A stretch of 64,000 nucleotides of DNA, from the NCBI GenBank assembly GCA_943735955.1, contig OX030962.1, positions 7,574,962 through 7,638,961 of the forward strand, read 5' to 3'. The first letter of the stretch is position 1. Each line of letters begins with the position of its first letter. Source of the DNA: Piscicola geometra. Lineage: Eukaryota > Annelida > Clitellata > Hirudinida > Piscicolidae. Below, piece by piece: positions 48,736-61,526 of the stretch. The position numbers and the translations under genes are program-made. The notes beneath the pieces are model-generated. The model worked only from the letters and a program-made list of their open reading frames with translations, ran no database searches and had not been told where the DNA came from.

Positions 48736-49493
48736 CGACTCTATGCCCGGCAGCTCATTACGCGCTGAATGTTCCAATACTACGCCTTGGCTCCTGGGAG
48801 GGCAGCAGAAGATTTTGGGTTTAATTCTGCTGAATGTTTGTGGCGGATTGGTGTGCTGAACTTTCCGAGCGTCCGATAGTCCACGACAGTTTCTCGCAAA
48901 AAACGGTTGTTACAGTCCGTGAGGGGAGTGCATGGGTGGGTCTGGTGAGGGATTCCACATCAAAAGGGTGGGTGGGGAAGGGGAGTAATCGACAAGGATA
49001 CAACAATCAACTCTCAGAACGTCAAATCAACTTCCAAAACGTTTTCTTCTCGTTTGCACAAGGTTTGAACACTGGCTAGAGAATCACAAAGCACCTCTGG
49101 AGCAGGGCAGGTAGCACGGGTTGCAATGTCTCACTGCTAGCATGTCTCGGAGACGGACGATTGCTGTGCTGACCCCTACAAACCCACATTATGCTTGCGT
49201 ACACTATGTATCCCTCGCACCTATATATCTGTATGTCAGAGTGTATGTATGTATGTCTATAGCGGACGATACATACATATGGCGATGTGTGTGTGTGCTT
49301 GTATGGCTATATTCTCTTCTGGCAGTATGGTAGGTATGGCGTGATGTGAATAATGATGAAGCGTACGCTGATTCCTGTTACAGACTTTACACACACATAT
49401 ATCTGTCTTATCATATATAAATATGTATTAACGTATGCACATAAAACACGCACATAAACACACACACACACATACACACACACACGCACATAC

Positions 49494-49547
<54 letters not shown>

Positions 49548-49938
49548 ACACACACACATACACATACACACAAATACACACACACACATACAGTATGTTT
49601 ATTCTAGAATCTACAGCAAGCAACTACTCTGTCGACTGGCGTAAAACCGGTGTACAAATTTGTGCGCTATAGTAATCTATTAAGGCCTAGCTTTGTATGC
49701 ATGTGTGTTTATTTGTACAACTATACATTTGTATGCATGGATGTGTACAAGTGTGACATTAAAACTAATACAACGTTGCGGTGATGCATCTATGTCGAAT
49801 AGTATGACACGTCCTTGTCTTTCACAAACATACAACAGCGCATGTCAAAAAGAAAAAGGACACACATATACAAATGAGGCAACATAAATACCTAAAATAG
49901 AAAAATACGAAAGAACACACACACACACACACGTACAT

Positions 49939-50096
<158 letters not shown>

Positions 50097-50174
50097 GACT
50101 TCGGCTTCAGAGGTTGACTGTGTGATTCTTGGTATTTTAGTCAAGAAATATGTAGACAAGGTTGCCAATGATTA

Positions 50175-50740
50175 TACTGTACAATTTACATTATAAATTA
50201 TACTGCTCAATTTACAATATAAATTATACTGTACAATTTACAATTTAAATTATACTGTACAATTTACAATATAAATTATACTGTACAATTTACATTATAA
50301 ATTATACTGTACAATTTACATTATAAATTATACTGTTCAATTTACATTATAAATTATATTGTTCAATTTACATTATAAATTATATATTTCAATTTACATT
50401 ATAAATTATACTGTACAATTTATATTATAAATTATACTGTACAATTTATATTATAAATTATACTGTACAATTTACATTATAAATCATACTGTACAATTTA
50501 CATTATAAATTATACTGTACAATTTACATTATAAATTATACTGTACAATTTACATGATAAATTATACGGTACAATTTACATGATAAATTATACTGTACAA
50601 TTTACATGATAAATTATACTGTACAATTTACATGATAAATTATACTGTACAATTTACATGATAAATTATACGGTACAATTTACATGATAAATTATACTGT
50701 ACAATTTACATGATAAATTATACTGTACAATTTACAGTAT
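50175..50740. repeat. 26-bp tandem array
   Basis: About 22 copies of a unit containing ATTATACTGTACAATTTACA, with ATTATAA/ATGATAA endings. The right-hand copies carry ACATGATAA where the left-hand ones carry ACATTATAA. Confidence 0.95.
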
Positions 50741-50859
50741 AATTTATTCAGTATTATTTAAACCACTACCACAAGCTCTGTACTCCATCAATCATTTTCA
50801 TTGTCGTTCAGTTAAGTACCAGAAAGGTTTTATAACATTCTTTCAACCAAGCACTCACC

Positions 50860-51046
50860 ACACATGTGCCGCTCACAACACATGTGCCGCTCACCACACA
50901 TGTGCCGCTCACCACACATGTGCCGCTCACCACACATGTGCCGCTTACAACACATGTGCCGCTCACCACACATGTGCCGCTCACCACACATGTGCCGCTC
51001 ACCACACATGTGCCGCTCACCACACATGTGCCGCTCACAACTGCAT
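50860..51046. repeat. 18-bp tandem array
   Basis: About ten copies of CACATGTGCCGCTCACCA with two variant positions (CACAACA versus CACCACA). Each unit contains the palindrome CACATGTG. Confidence 0.95.
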
Positions 51047-51782
51047 GAAAGGAATCATAGATGCTCGCATGAAGATTATGTAAATGCACTCTGCAAAGGT
51101 AACTCTGGTAGAGAACCCATCCTCCGAGATCCTATTTATCATTATTGGATTGTTGTTCATCCCATCAAGGAGAATCATCCATCTATGCATTTATCATCCA
51201 TCTCCCACCATTCATTATCCATTAATTATCCATTCATTATCCATTCATTATCCATTCATTATCCATTCATTATCCCTTCATTATCCATTCATTATACATT
51301 CATTATACATTCATCATCTATTAAAATCTATTCAAATCCATTCATAAACCATTTATCAACCATTTTTATTCTAGTGCATGAATTGATAAACTAGAAAATA
51401 TAAAAATGTTATTTCCAAGAAATTAACTCTATTTCCTTTTCTTAACCCAATTATAAAACCTTGAGACGTCTTTCACGCTTCAAATGACGTCATATTTTTT
51501 ATTGAAGAGGGGGGGGGGGGATTGGAGGGGGAAGTGGAGGGAGAGGAGAGTGGAGGGGGAAGTGGAGGGGGAGGGGTAGAAAGAGGGGGTGGTGGGGGAG
51601 AGGTATCAGGGTGTTTGAACGATAAATCAGTGCTTTAGAACGGTTAACCGAAATATTTATAATTACATATAATGTTTATAATTCTAAACATTACCTGTAG
51701 CATTGTATGTAATATATAGATTGTCCTGGGAGTTTTGAAAGAGAATGAAAATATAGAAATAAAAAGAAAATATGCAAAAAGT

Positions 51783-54700
51783 TCATGTATCAGAAGAATA
51801 AGATGATGATGATAGTAGTTTTGCTGCAACTTTACCAATCTGAATTTTTTGGGTATGAGCACCCTTTTTATCTTCATCATCTTTAAGACTTTTTCCACTT
51901 TTTCTATCATTTATTATTTTTTTCTTACTTTTGCTATTCACTTCAAAACCTGTTTTAGAGCCTTGGTCTAATTTAACTTTTTGTAGCTTAGGATTCAAAG
52001 AATCGACACAATTATCATCATTATCATCATCTCCATCATGGTCACCATCTTCATCATCATCTGTATCGCTATCACTATCATCTCTCCCAACTTGGATGGA
52101 TATTTCTCTTTTACACTTTACTCTACTGCTTAAAGAATTCAAGGTTTGGCTTCCAGAATTCATATACCCATTCTTCTTCCCGCCATTATCACCCCCACCA
52201 ACATCATCATCACTATAACCACCCTTGTTATCAGTGAAATACTTGCTTCTTTCATCATCATCATAACCATCATCATCATCGTCGTCATCATCATCTTTAT
52301 CATCTCTTTTTTGTACCATTCGGATACTATCATCATTACCTCTGATTTTATCCTTATTGGAAACTAGATTATGATTATGATTATTTTTATTAATATTTTT
52401 ATTGCTTTTGTTGCTCAAGGCACTCTGGCTCCTACTCTTGGCAGACCTTCTTCTCCTTCTCTGCCTCTTTTCCTCCTGGCAACTGATGGAAAGCATACAA
52501 CAAGTTCAGTAATGGGTGGTAGTAACAGATTCAGTAGTTGAGGGTGTAGTATGAGTGCATGGTGGCTGGTAACTTAGGTAGGTGTAATAATTTTATTGAA
52601 CGAAGGCTGGAAAAATGTGTGGATAGCACCCATACCCCACAACCCATTCATTCAAGCAATCAAGCAAACATGCAAACACCCACCTCAGACACATCTCCCC
52701 ACCCACAGCCCTGATGAATCTGAAGAGACCCCCTGGTCCACCCACCATCGAGCCGCCCTTGTAGCGGTGCTCACAACAGGTGCTCAGTTGGTAGTACCTG
52801 TGAGTGGGTGATGGTGGTAGTGATGATGGGAAGGTTAATGAGGTGGATGGGATGAATGTGGGTGGCTTTGAATGGTTTATCAATCACGGAGAAAGAAACT
52901 TTTTGGTTTTATAGGCTATAGTACCCAACACTTTCTTTCCCATAGGACCTGTACCGATACTCTATGTGTACTCCTAATACCTGAAATTGTCGATGAAGAT
53001 GGTGAGGCTGAAGGGAGATGGGGCTTTGCGAACAGAGGGGAAAGAGAAGGTGGCTTTGGGAAGAGAAGAGATGAGATACATAAGAATTTTTAATTAAAAA
53101 AAGTAAAAATTTAGTTAATTAATTTATTATATAAGAATCAATAAAACATAGCAAGCTGAAATTGGGAACAAAAGTTAAACATTTTCAGATATAATTTCGC
53201 AGTGGACGAAACAAGTATGTGAATAGTTCACTTTAGGACCACAACTCACAGTTTGGCGCCACTTGGTTGTTGAAAACCTTGATGGCAGTGCCCTGTCTGA
53301 TTTGTTGTTCTATGCGTATATTGTTGCTGTTGTTGTTGCTGTTGTAGTTGTTGCAGTTGTTGTTTTTGTTGTTGTTGTTGGTGCAGTTGTTGTTGTTGTT
53401 GGTGGTGCAGTTGTGTTTGCTGCTCTTGTATTTGTATGGGTCTTTATCTGGTCTGTGCTGCTTGCCACAGTAGTAAAGGTACACCACACAAGCCACCGAC
53501 TGCAGAACACGGAAATTAAAATCAGAAAGAAACAAAATTATAAATATAAATGTATTATATTAATAAAAAATACTCTAATTTGTATCATCATAAATGACTG
53601 ACATCTTGTTTGTGGAAGTTTGGGAATGGAGATGATGATGTTGATCTTAATCTTTGCCGTGATGATGATGATGCTGAGGATAATCGAGAAATACTTCTGC
53701 TCTTATAACTGATATTATCGCCATATTCATTATTATTATTTTTATTATTTTTATTGTCAATATTTTTATTATTGTTATTTATTTTGTTAGCACTCTGTAA
53801 TCTATGGTACTGAGTCGATTTGTTGAGCTTGTTGTTAGTGTAGTTGCTGTTGTGGTGGTTGCTATAACTGTTGTTGTAGTTGTTGCAGTTACTTTTGGCG
53901 TAAATCTCTAATAGACTGTAACTATCGATCTCCTGAATTAAAAATATAAAAAGTAAAAAACTTTAACTATTAATTCTATAAATGATTGATTAAAATGCAT
54001 AATAATCATTCAAATGAAAACCTGTTTTTCTCTTTTGAATGTTTGTTTGGGGCGGTCACTATGGTGATGGAGGGGATGATGAGGAGGATGAGGAGGAAGA
54101 TGAGGAGGGAGGGTGGGATTGTCGAGTGTGACTGGCAACAAAAGACTGTTCAGTTCTTTCATGCGTTGTCTTTCTAGGCTCTATTGTGCAATGATCGATG
54201 ATAATAGGAATTAAAAAATACAATAAAGAGAAAAATTTGAAGAAAAAAAATGTGAAAAAATGTATACTAGGTGAAACTTTCACTAAAAACACATTCGAGT
54301 GTTAGACTCTGAAAATACTATTTGTTATTCATACAGTTTATTTAAAAAGTTCATGAAATATGAACAAAATAGAGACTTTTCTCTTGAAGAGCGTTTCCAG
54401 CCTCTGAATCTCCTCCATCTTCCTGTGCAGCACTCCCCTCTCCTTCAACTCCTCCTCTGCACACCTCTCCTCCACCTCCCTCCTCATCATCTCCCTCATC
54501 ACCCTCATCCTCTCTTCTCTAATGCTTTTAGACGTGAAGTCAGCCTCCGATACAATCTCACCTCCCTTGGTTATCTTGGTGCGAGGTTTAAGCAGTAGGT
54601 TGGAATAAAGAATTTATTATTTTTTATGATGTCTTTAGTATATTTATTATATAAAATTATCACCTATTTTCTTCTTTTAAACGACTTTTTATTTTCATAA

Positions 54701-54857
54701 AACTTTTTTCTAGCCTATTTTCTTGTATCAAAAGGGTACTGTATCGCATAATTTACAACCGACCAGCCCAGTTCTGAGCAAATGTCTCTTGATTCTTTTT
54801 CTGGAGAAATGATCTGAAAGATGAGGGTCTCTGAGACTGTTGTAGGAAGCAAGAGGT
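51783..54857 (-). CDS. Unrecognised multi-exon gene, partial at the 5' end
   Basis: Eight (-) strand exons with consistent phases: 54760-54857, 54377-54574, 54022-54180, 53603-53932, 53250-53499, 52981-53023, 52684-52797 and 51783-52482. They join into about 629 residues ending in a stop. In order: a LLLPTTVSETLIFQIISPEK segment; a charged coiled-coil-like region (REERMRVMREMMRREVEER, HRKMEEIQRLETLFKRK, LERQRMKELNSLLLP); Pro/His-rich and Asn/Ser-rich linkers; SVACVVYLYYCGKQHRPDKD; then FSLTIFIDNFRYYQLSTCC, EHRYKGGSMVGGPGGLFRFI and MCLSCQEEKRQRRRRR; last a long acidic/basic, Asp-rich tail. The hydrophobic and Cys-containing blocks outside the low-complexity linkers look like real conserved domain parts. 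I cannot name the family and do not assign a function. The first listed exon starts mid-codon, so upstream exons remain to be found (perhaps near 55.1-55.3 kb). Confidence 0.7.
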
Positions 54858-55787
54858 CTGTAAGGGGAGAATGAAAATATGATAAAGAATGGATTATAGG
54901 AAATGTGATAGATTAAATTTAATTATCGTTAAAATGGTCGCTGATTAACTATTTTTACGCTCGTATTTTACAATATTTTATATTTCATTTCAAATAGTCT
55001 CACAACAACTCTACCTTTCTTGGTTCATGATCAATCAAACAGTGAAACTTTCACTTTCCCAAGACACTTTCCTTGCCTAGAAACCGCTTAAAAAGTCAAA
55101 GAGCATCCATACATAATGCTATAAAGCATTGAAACTTGTGCACCCTTACAGAGAAAACAACAAGATCAAACCACTGCATTGAAAACGTCTGTATTGTTTG
55201 CCTTTTCCATGGATACGCCGATACGCTCGGCTTCACATGGAATGTGGTGTGGTGGCGATGTGTGGTGCCTACAAACACACAAATCCATTTAAGAATTGAA
55301 TTTTAAACTAAATTAAACTTTATTTATACGGTTTGCTCAAATCTTAGCATTAATTATCAATGATTAATACTATAACCTATATTATTAATCTCTAGTCTAT
55401 ATATAGACAACGACTACACAACTTTAGGCAAAATTGATCGCGAAAAGTTTTGGCTTATCCGTTAATCTCTTGCCGCGGCACGTTCGGACCTGGCTTCGAT
55501 CGCGACAAAGGCACAATGATAAATTAATTTTTCGTCAACTGATTTGCCGTGTTGATTTAATTTCTGAGTGCCTATTTTTGTGAAAGAATACTTCGCAATG
55601 TGAGTTTGGGCGAAAAATTCACAATACATTATTTTAAAGTATTACAAAGATGGAAAGTAAACGTAAATAAATTATGGATTAATTTATTTAGTATATTTAT
55701 TTTATTTTAAATAAACTATGAGTATAAATATTCAGTATATTTATTTTATTTTAAATAAATTATGGATTTAAATATTTAGATTATTTT

Positions 55788-58700
55788 TCATATTCGGTTC
55801 ATAGGGGTGACGCCGAGAAGCTGCAAGCCATTCCGGAAGATCTGCAAGCAAGCCTGGAAGAGGTACAACCTTGCCTGCATGGTGATGATGATGATGGTGG
55901 TGGTGATGACGATGATGGTGGTGGCGGTTTTAATGGTGATTATGATCATGATGCTGATTACAAAAACTATGACGGTGATTATAAGGATGATAAAAATAAA
56001 TATCTATATAAAATGTGAATAAAAAATTATTTAAAAAAATAAAAAAGGCATACCAGCGCGATATCTTGAGGCTGGTTCTTCACTTGCAGCTGGCAGTGTG
56101 CCAAGTTGACCAGACGTCTGTCAAGGATTGAGGGTAGAATGAAAAAGAGAAATAACAGAAAGAAAATACTTAGAAATATAGTAATAAGAAGAAGAAGAAA
56201 AGAAGAAGAATATAAATATAAATAGTAGGAGACCCCAGGGTGAAGAGGTATTGCACCACGTGACACGCCTCCAACTCCCTGTAGGACATCAGCAAGACGT
56301 CTTCGTACCTGTGATGAAGTGTTTTTGAACACCAACAATAATGATAGGAAGATTAATAACAGTAATCAATATGATTATAATTAATATTAACAAAACAAAA
56401 AAATTAAAATGGTTTTTAAATCACGGCGTTCTTCCCACTTCATCTTCCCATCTTCTCCCTGCCCCTACAATCTTCCTTCCTTCCTTCCTCCTCTCCCTCC
56501 CTCCATCCATCCACCTGGCCAAGTGTTGGATGAGTTTGGTAGCTGACGGTTCGGCAAGAAGATCGAAGTCGACGTGTGATAGGTCAGATTTCGACATGAC
56601 GTCATCGGAGGCAGCCAATAAGCTTGAGGGTGGTTTGAAGTGGTGGTTGAATGGATGAAATGGTGATAAGCCACGCCCCTTCAACGTGCCACGTCAGTAG
56701 AACAAAAATGAAACTAAATAAGCATAATTGAAAGTACAAGCTACAACAACAAAACAACCATATCACAATAAACAAACAACACCACCACCAACCACACAAC
56801 CACAACGACAACCAACAACCACCAACAACCACCAACAACCACCAACAACCACCAACTTATGCAGTCTAGCATGGCTGTACTGCAAGAAAACGCCAGAGTC
56901 CCCGTTGAAGTTCAGAGCGTCGTTCCAACTGAAAGAGTAGTTATTCATGCGACGTCGCTTCAAGTCATTGACGCTGACCGCCGTTACTCCCAGCTGCTCC
57001 GCTGCGTTGTTCATGTCGTCAACGGTGCTCACCTTGGTTGCTGCGGTGGCGTTCGGTGGAGGGAGAATTTAAAAAAATATTTTGAACGGATATTTTACTT
57101 CAATTTAGCGGTTAAAATTTTACAGTTAAAAAAATAAATCCGTTTGTCACTAACTCTTCTTTTCGGCCATTCTTTCAACCATCTTTTCAGCCGTTCGTTG
57201 CACCACCTCCTCCAGCAGCACTCCCACACCCCTCCTCGAACTCATCCCTTCCACCCTTCCATACCTCACGTGACCAACCAATCCACCCTTTCCCGCCACT
57301 TCTTTCTCTCTGCTATTTGAAATTTCGCCTGACGTTTCGTGAAGGAGATAGTTTAGATGAATTTGAATTTTACGAAGAATTTTAAAGTTATAAGCCTCAC
57401 ACTAGAGCTCTTAATCAACGCCATCTCCCATTCAACCTTCACCACTCCACCAACTTCCCTGTCATCCCACACAACACCTCGCCCCTACTATCCAACCAAC
57501 CAACCAACCAACCAACCAACCAACCAACCAACCACGACCACCAAAAAACGCACCTATCTGACCATCAACCCCTCCATCCACACGCGTCATCATCTTCTCC
57601 AAACAGAACGCCAGCTGTTTGAAGTGCTCTTCCTGGCTACGATCCACCACGTAGAGAAGTCTGTGCGCCTTGTAGGCGTGGAGTCGGTGCAGTGCTGAAG
57701 CCAGATCCCTGGTGAAGAGGAGGAGGAAGAAGAGGAAGAAGAAGAGGAAGAAGAAGAGGAAGAAGAGGAGGAAGAAGAAAAGAAAGGGGAGGATGAGAAA
57801 GAAGAAAAGGAGGAGGAGGTGAGGGATGAAGAGGAAGAGGAGGAAGAAGATGAAAAGCAATAAGACAAGAAAAACGAAAAAAAAGAAGAAACTAGTGCAA
57901 GTGGTAGAGATGGTTTTGGTTATAGGTGGTGGTGGATGAGTGGGGGGAGGTGGTGGAGGATGACACATAGAGAATAAAAAGGAAGATGAAGAGTGAAATA
58001 GGCAAGATGAAGAGTGACGGACATAGAAGGCGAGGTTGACGTTGTGAATGGATGAAGCAGGTTTGAGTGAATGAGTGGAAGGGTGGAAGAAGAATGAATG
58101 AAGTACCTGGTGAGGTAGAGTGTTGATTGGTCACTCTTCAACAACACAGCTCTCTGATTGGCTGGCGTCTCAATGTACGTCACACCGTCTCTTGAGGGTG
58201 TGTGTTTGGCGTTTGAGATTTAATTTATCATAATTTATAATTATTATTATATAATATTGAACTTTAACCTTCTCAAATGTATTATTTAATTAACCTTTCA
58301 TTTTTCCTCTCACTCACTCCTCCATCCCCATTCCTCATCCCACTAACCCATCCATCCATCCCTCTACTCCCCTCCCACTCACCCATCCACTTTCACCAAC
58401 CCTCTCTCCTTCATCTCCTCCACCACCTTCCTTCCTTCTTTCGCATACATAGACTCACTCCACCACACATCAAACGTCACACCTAACTTCTGTATTGGTC
58501 GTAGTGTGGGATGGAGTGGCTTTGCTTGGTTGTTATTATTATTTTATTTTTCCATTATTTTTATTATTATTAGCATCATCATCATCATCATCATTATCAT
58601 TACTACTATTATCATTAATAATATGAACAAAAAGTTAAAACAAAAAAAAATTAAAATGTCAAAAACATCGTAGATGGCTCGGTACTCCTCCAGACTGGCC

Positions 58701-59785
58701 TCCCTGCACTCCTTCCAGAAGACCTCCATCTCTCCATCACCTAGCAACGCATGCGTAGTTCATTTAGATGAATATTTATGAAGCTGTGAACATCTACTTT
58801 TATAATTAATTCAATTAACTATTAAATTATAATTGACATTTAAATATATGAGGGAAAGATCGAATATTATTATGATTCTTTTTTAAAATTTCATTTTGTT
58901 TAATTCATGAATTTCGCAAACCTTGTTCAAGTAGTGTGAAGTAGTTCATGGCGTTGTGGTGTGTGTCTGGGTGCTTGTCTGCGTTGATCTGTACGTATAA
59001 CTGTGTGTGTTTGTGTGTGTGCCTAGATGTGCTTCTAGTCAAATCTATAGCGCCAAATCTATAAGAAAAATATTTTTAAAAAAGGGGATAATAAAAATAA
59101 TAATTAATGAATATGAAGATAATAACAATAATAATACAAACAAAAAATAATTGTTTTATTAATAATAACAATACTTTTAATAAAACATTTGCATTAATAG
59201 AAGAAATAAATATAATGACTAATTGGATGGAGTAGATGAGACCTGGGACAAGTGTCCGATGGGATCCCGATCCATCTCATCCTTCCTTCCATACCTCCTA
59301 AAGCCCTCACTCAGATAGCCTGTGGATGGATGGATGGTTGGATGGATGGATGGATGGATGGATGGATGGATGGATGGATGGATGGATAGATGGATGGATG
59401 GATTGGTGGATGGTTGAGGAAGAAAATAAAATTCTTATAAAAGAAGATTAGAAGAAAAAAAGAATAATTCTAAAATAAAAATAATAAATGAATAAATAAT
59501 CAAATAATAATTAATTAAATAATAATCAAATGAATAATAAAACAAACAAATAATAATGTTTAAAAAAACATAACAAAGATGTGAAAATAGTAGCCCCAAC
59601 CAAACTGGGTGCCCCAGTCGCCAAGGTAGTTGACCGAGGTGACTGATTGGTGGAAGAGTTTGTTTACGTTGACGACGAACCGACCAATGACAGTGGACCT
59701 CAGATGCCCCATGTGGAATGGTTTGGCTATGTTTGGAGAACTGCATGGGTATGATAATGATGATGATGGATGCTTTTTTTATTAA

Positions 59786-59883
<98 letters not shown>

Positions 59884-60426
59884 TTTTATTTTTTATTTTC
59901 AAATTGACTATCAATCCATTAATTGACCATATAATCCATAAAACAAACAAACAAAAACCTTCTCACCTGTAATCGACCACCACATTCCGTCCCTTCTGCA
60001 CCAACTCAACACTCCCATCCACCCCCACCTGCCAAACCTCACCATGCACCTCCCCGTGCCTAGAAGCCCTGCCCACAATATCACTGATCACGCACTGTGG
60101 CGGTGGAGGTGGGAGAATATGAGATGGTGGAATTAGGAAATGGAGAATTGGGAAAAAAAGAGTTTCTAAAAATTGTATAAGAAATAACAATTATGATAAT
60201 GGTAATATTAATAGTATTATTAATAGTAATAATATGAGTAATACTAATTGTAGTAGTAATAATAGTATAATAATAAAAATAATGTCAAAAAAGATTTAGT
60301 TAGATTGGTTAAGTTGGATTGTTTTAAATGTTGAATATGTGAGCAGATGGTGGATGAAAAATGCTTACTTTAGCAAGGTGTGAGTTTGGAAGTTTGAAGG
60401 TGATGTAGTCATTGGTGGTGGCGGTA
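55788..60426 (-). CDS. RARS2: Arginyl-tRNA synthetase, mitochondrial-type (RARS2-like), N-terminus not found
   Basis: Class I aminoacyl-tRNA synthetase that charges tRNA-Arg. Exons in gene order: 60369-60426, 59967-60094, 59601-59740, 59243-59319, 58922-59000, 58667-58740, 58383-58489, 58107-58190, about 57554-57708, about 57155-57307, 56857-57040, 56515-56622, 56234-56308, 56054-56117 and 55788-55853. They give about 516 residues to the stop. The HIGH-type motif is in [16 protein letters not shown], followed by [28 protein letters not shown] and the KMSKS-equivalent MSSRRG come next. [20 protein letters not shown] and YSHARLH belong to the anticodon-binding half, and the C-terminus [13 protein letters not shown] matches the human RARS2 ending in style. 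The junction between the two 'about' exons has several possible donors. The first listed exon begins mid-codon, so the N-terminal 60-70 residues and any targeting peptide lie upstream, unseen. The 57.15-57.7 kb exons flank a (GAAGA)n intron tract. Confidence 0.92.
57716..57872. repeat. Purine-rich (GAAGAG)n tract in an RARS2 intron
   Basis: Almost pure purine on the + strand, hence pyrimidine on the gene strand, running up to the acceptor of the exon at 57708, where it can serve as an extended polypyrimidine tract. Confidence 0.9.
59326..59412. repeat. (GGAT)n microsatellite in an RARS2 intron
   Basis: About 18 GGAT units with few interruptions, next to the acceptor of the exon ending at 59319. 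Confidence 0.95.
59778..59884. repeat. Compound (ATT)n(AGT)n microsatellite in an RARS2 intron
   Basis: An ATT run passes directly into about 22 AGT/GTA units. The two motifs differ by one base, so one probably arose from the other. Confidence 0.95.
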
Positions 60427-61431
60427 CTGTGAGTTATATGCTGGAAGAGAATTAAATATAGCTATAATGGAAAATGTTATTTAAAATATTCAAAATTATT
60501 TTTTTAGATTAGAATCATGAAAGTAAACCTCACGTCAAGAGATGGAATTTTAAAATTCTTGGTTAGAACATTTTTGGAAATTGAAATTAAGCCATCTTTT
60601 AAACTGAAAATGAGATTTGAATTTTTTTGCAATTAAATCAAAAACATAAAAATTATATAAATAATACATATAAAATATCACTTTGTATTTTTCTGTATTG
60701 GAGTGAAGTGCAGAATAGAAGTAAGTTTATCAACATCTAGTTGTGTGCAGAGATTTGAAGACTTTAATATCTGAATTGCAAAATGGATGAGAAATTGAAA
60801 ATAATAATATTTTTTAAATAATATAATTAATATTACTAAAAAGAAAAAACAAAGCTATAACACAGCAAGGGAAAGTAAACCTTTTCAGCTAAACTTTTTT
60901 TCACGCTTGTTAGCATATTAATATTTCACTCAAAACCTTTCAATGTAACTCAAACTTTTCATTTATAATATAGATTCTAAATGCAATTTAAGTGACTATT
61001 CAAGTTCATTTTTGAACATAGGCTCTTTTAAAAAACTTAAAAGTAGATTCACTGAAACTCATTTTCCAGAGCTTGACTTTTAGTCCCAAATTGTTATTTT
61101 GAAAATTCAAAAAGTTTTAATATGAGTATTTGAAAACAAAAAGAAACAAATATTTAAAATAAACTTCAATGAATTGCAGCAATTAAGATTTATCATCTTA
61201 CCTACCTCCTCCTTGATCTACAATGAATCAGAAAACATCAAAGGAAAAAACTAATCCATGCAACGCATGCTCACAAACTTAGGATAGATACTAAACGATC
61301 AAGTAATTATAAAATCAATTCTGGTGAGAATCGATGTCAATCAACTAATAGGATTTTAATCTGAAAGATTTAAAATGTCAGAACGTAAAGAAAGGATTTT
61401 AATCCATCAAACCCGTGTCACGTCCATTCCC
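60427..61431. other. Intergenic region between divergent RARS2-like and HMG-box genes
   Basis: AT-rich DNA with no strong exon. The missing RARS2 N-terminal exon(s) and its promoter should lie here, head-to-head with the HMG-box gene. A 12-bp exon-like island with perfect splice borders occurs near 61206-61217 on the (-) strand, but it does not fit the required phase. Confidence 0.5.
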
Positions 61432-61439
61432 TATAAATA
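61432..61439 (+). promoter_or_regulatory. TATA box of the HMG-box gene
   Basis: TATAAATA, about 90 bp before the ATG of the 61527-63002 gene. A pyrimidine-rich initiator-like stretch (ACTCAATCTTTCC) lies about 30 bp downstream at about 61450-61462, the spacing expected for a TATA-driven start. Confidence 0.6.
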
Positions 61440-61526
61440 CGTGACCCACTCAATCTTTCCACTCTATGTCTTGTCTCCTTCTTAACCTCAAGTTCTGTCT
61501 CTGCTTATTGAATTCTTACGTAACTC

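Noticed and set aside
55096..55278. 60-codon (-) strand frame as the 5' exon of the unrecognised gene
   Set aside because: A donor-like TCT|GTAAGG exists, but its phase does not match the exon at 54857 and the sequence gives no support.
61206..61217. 12-bp micro-exon of RARS2 (TTGTAG|ATCAAGGAGGAG|GTAGGT)
   Set aside because: Splice borders are excellent, but it cannot by itself supply the phase or the missing N-terminal sequence, so it stays unassigned.
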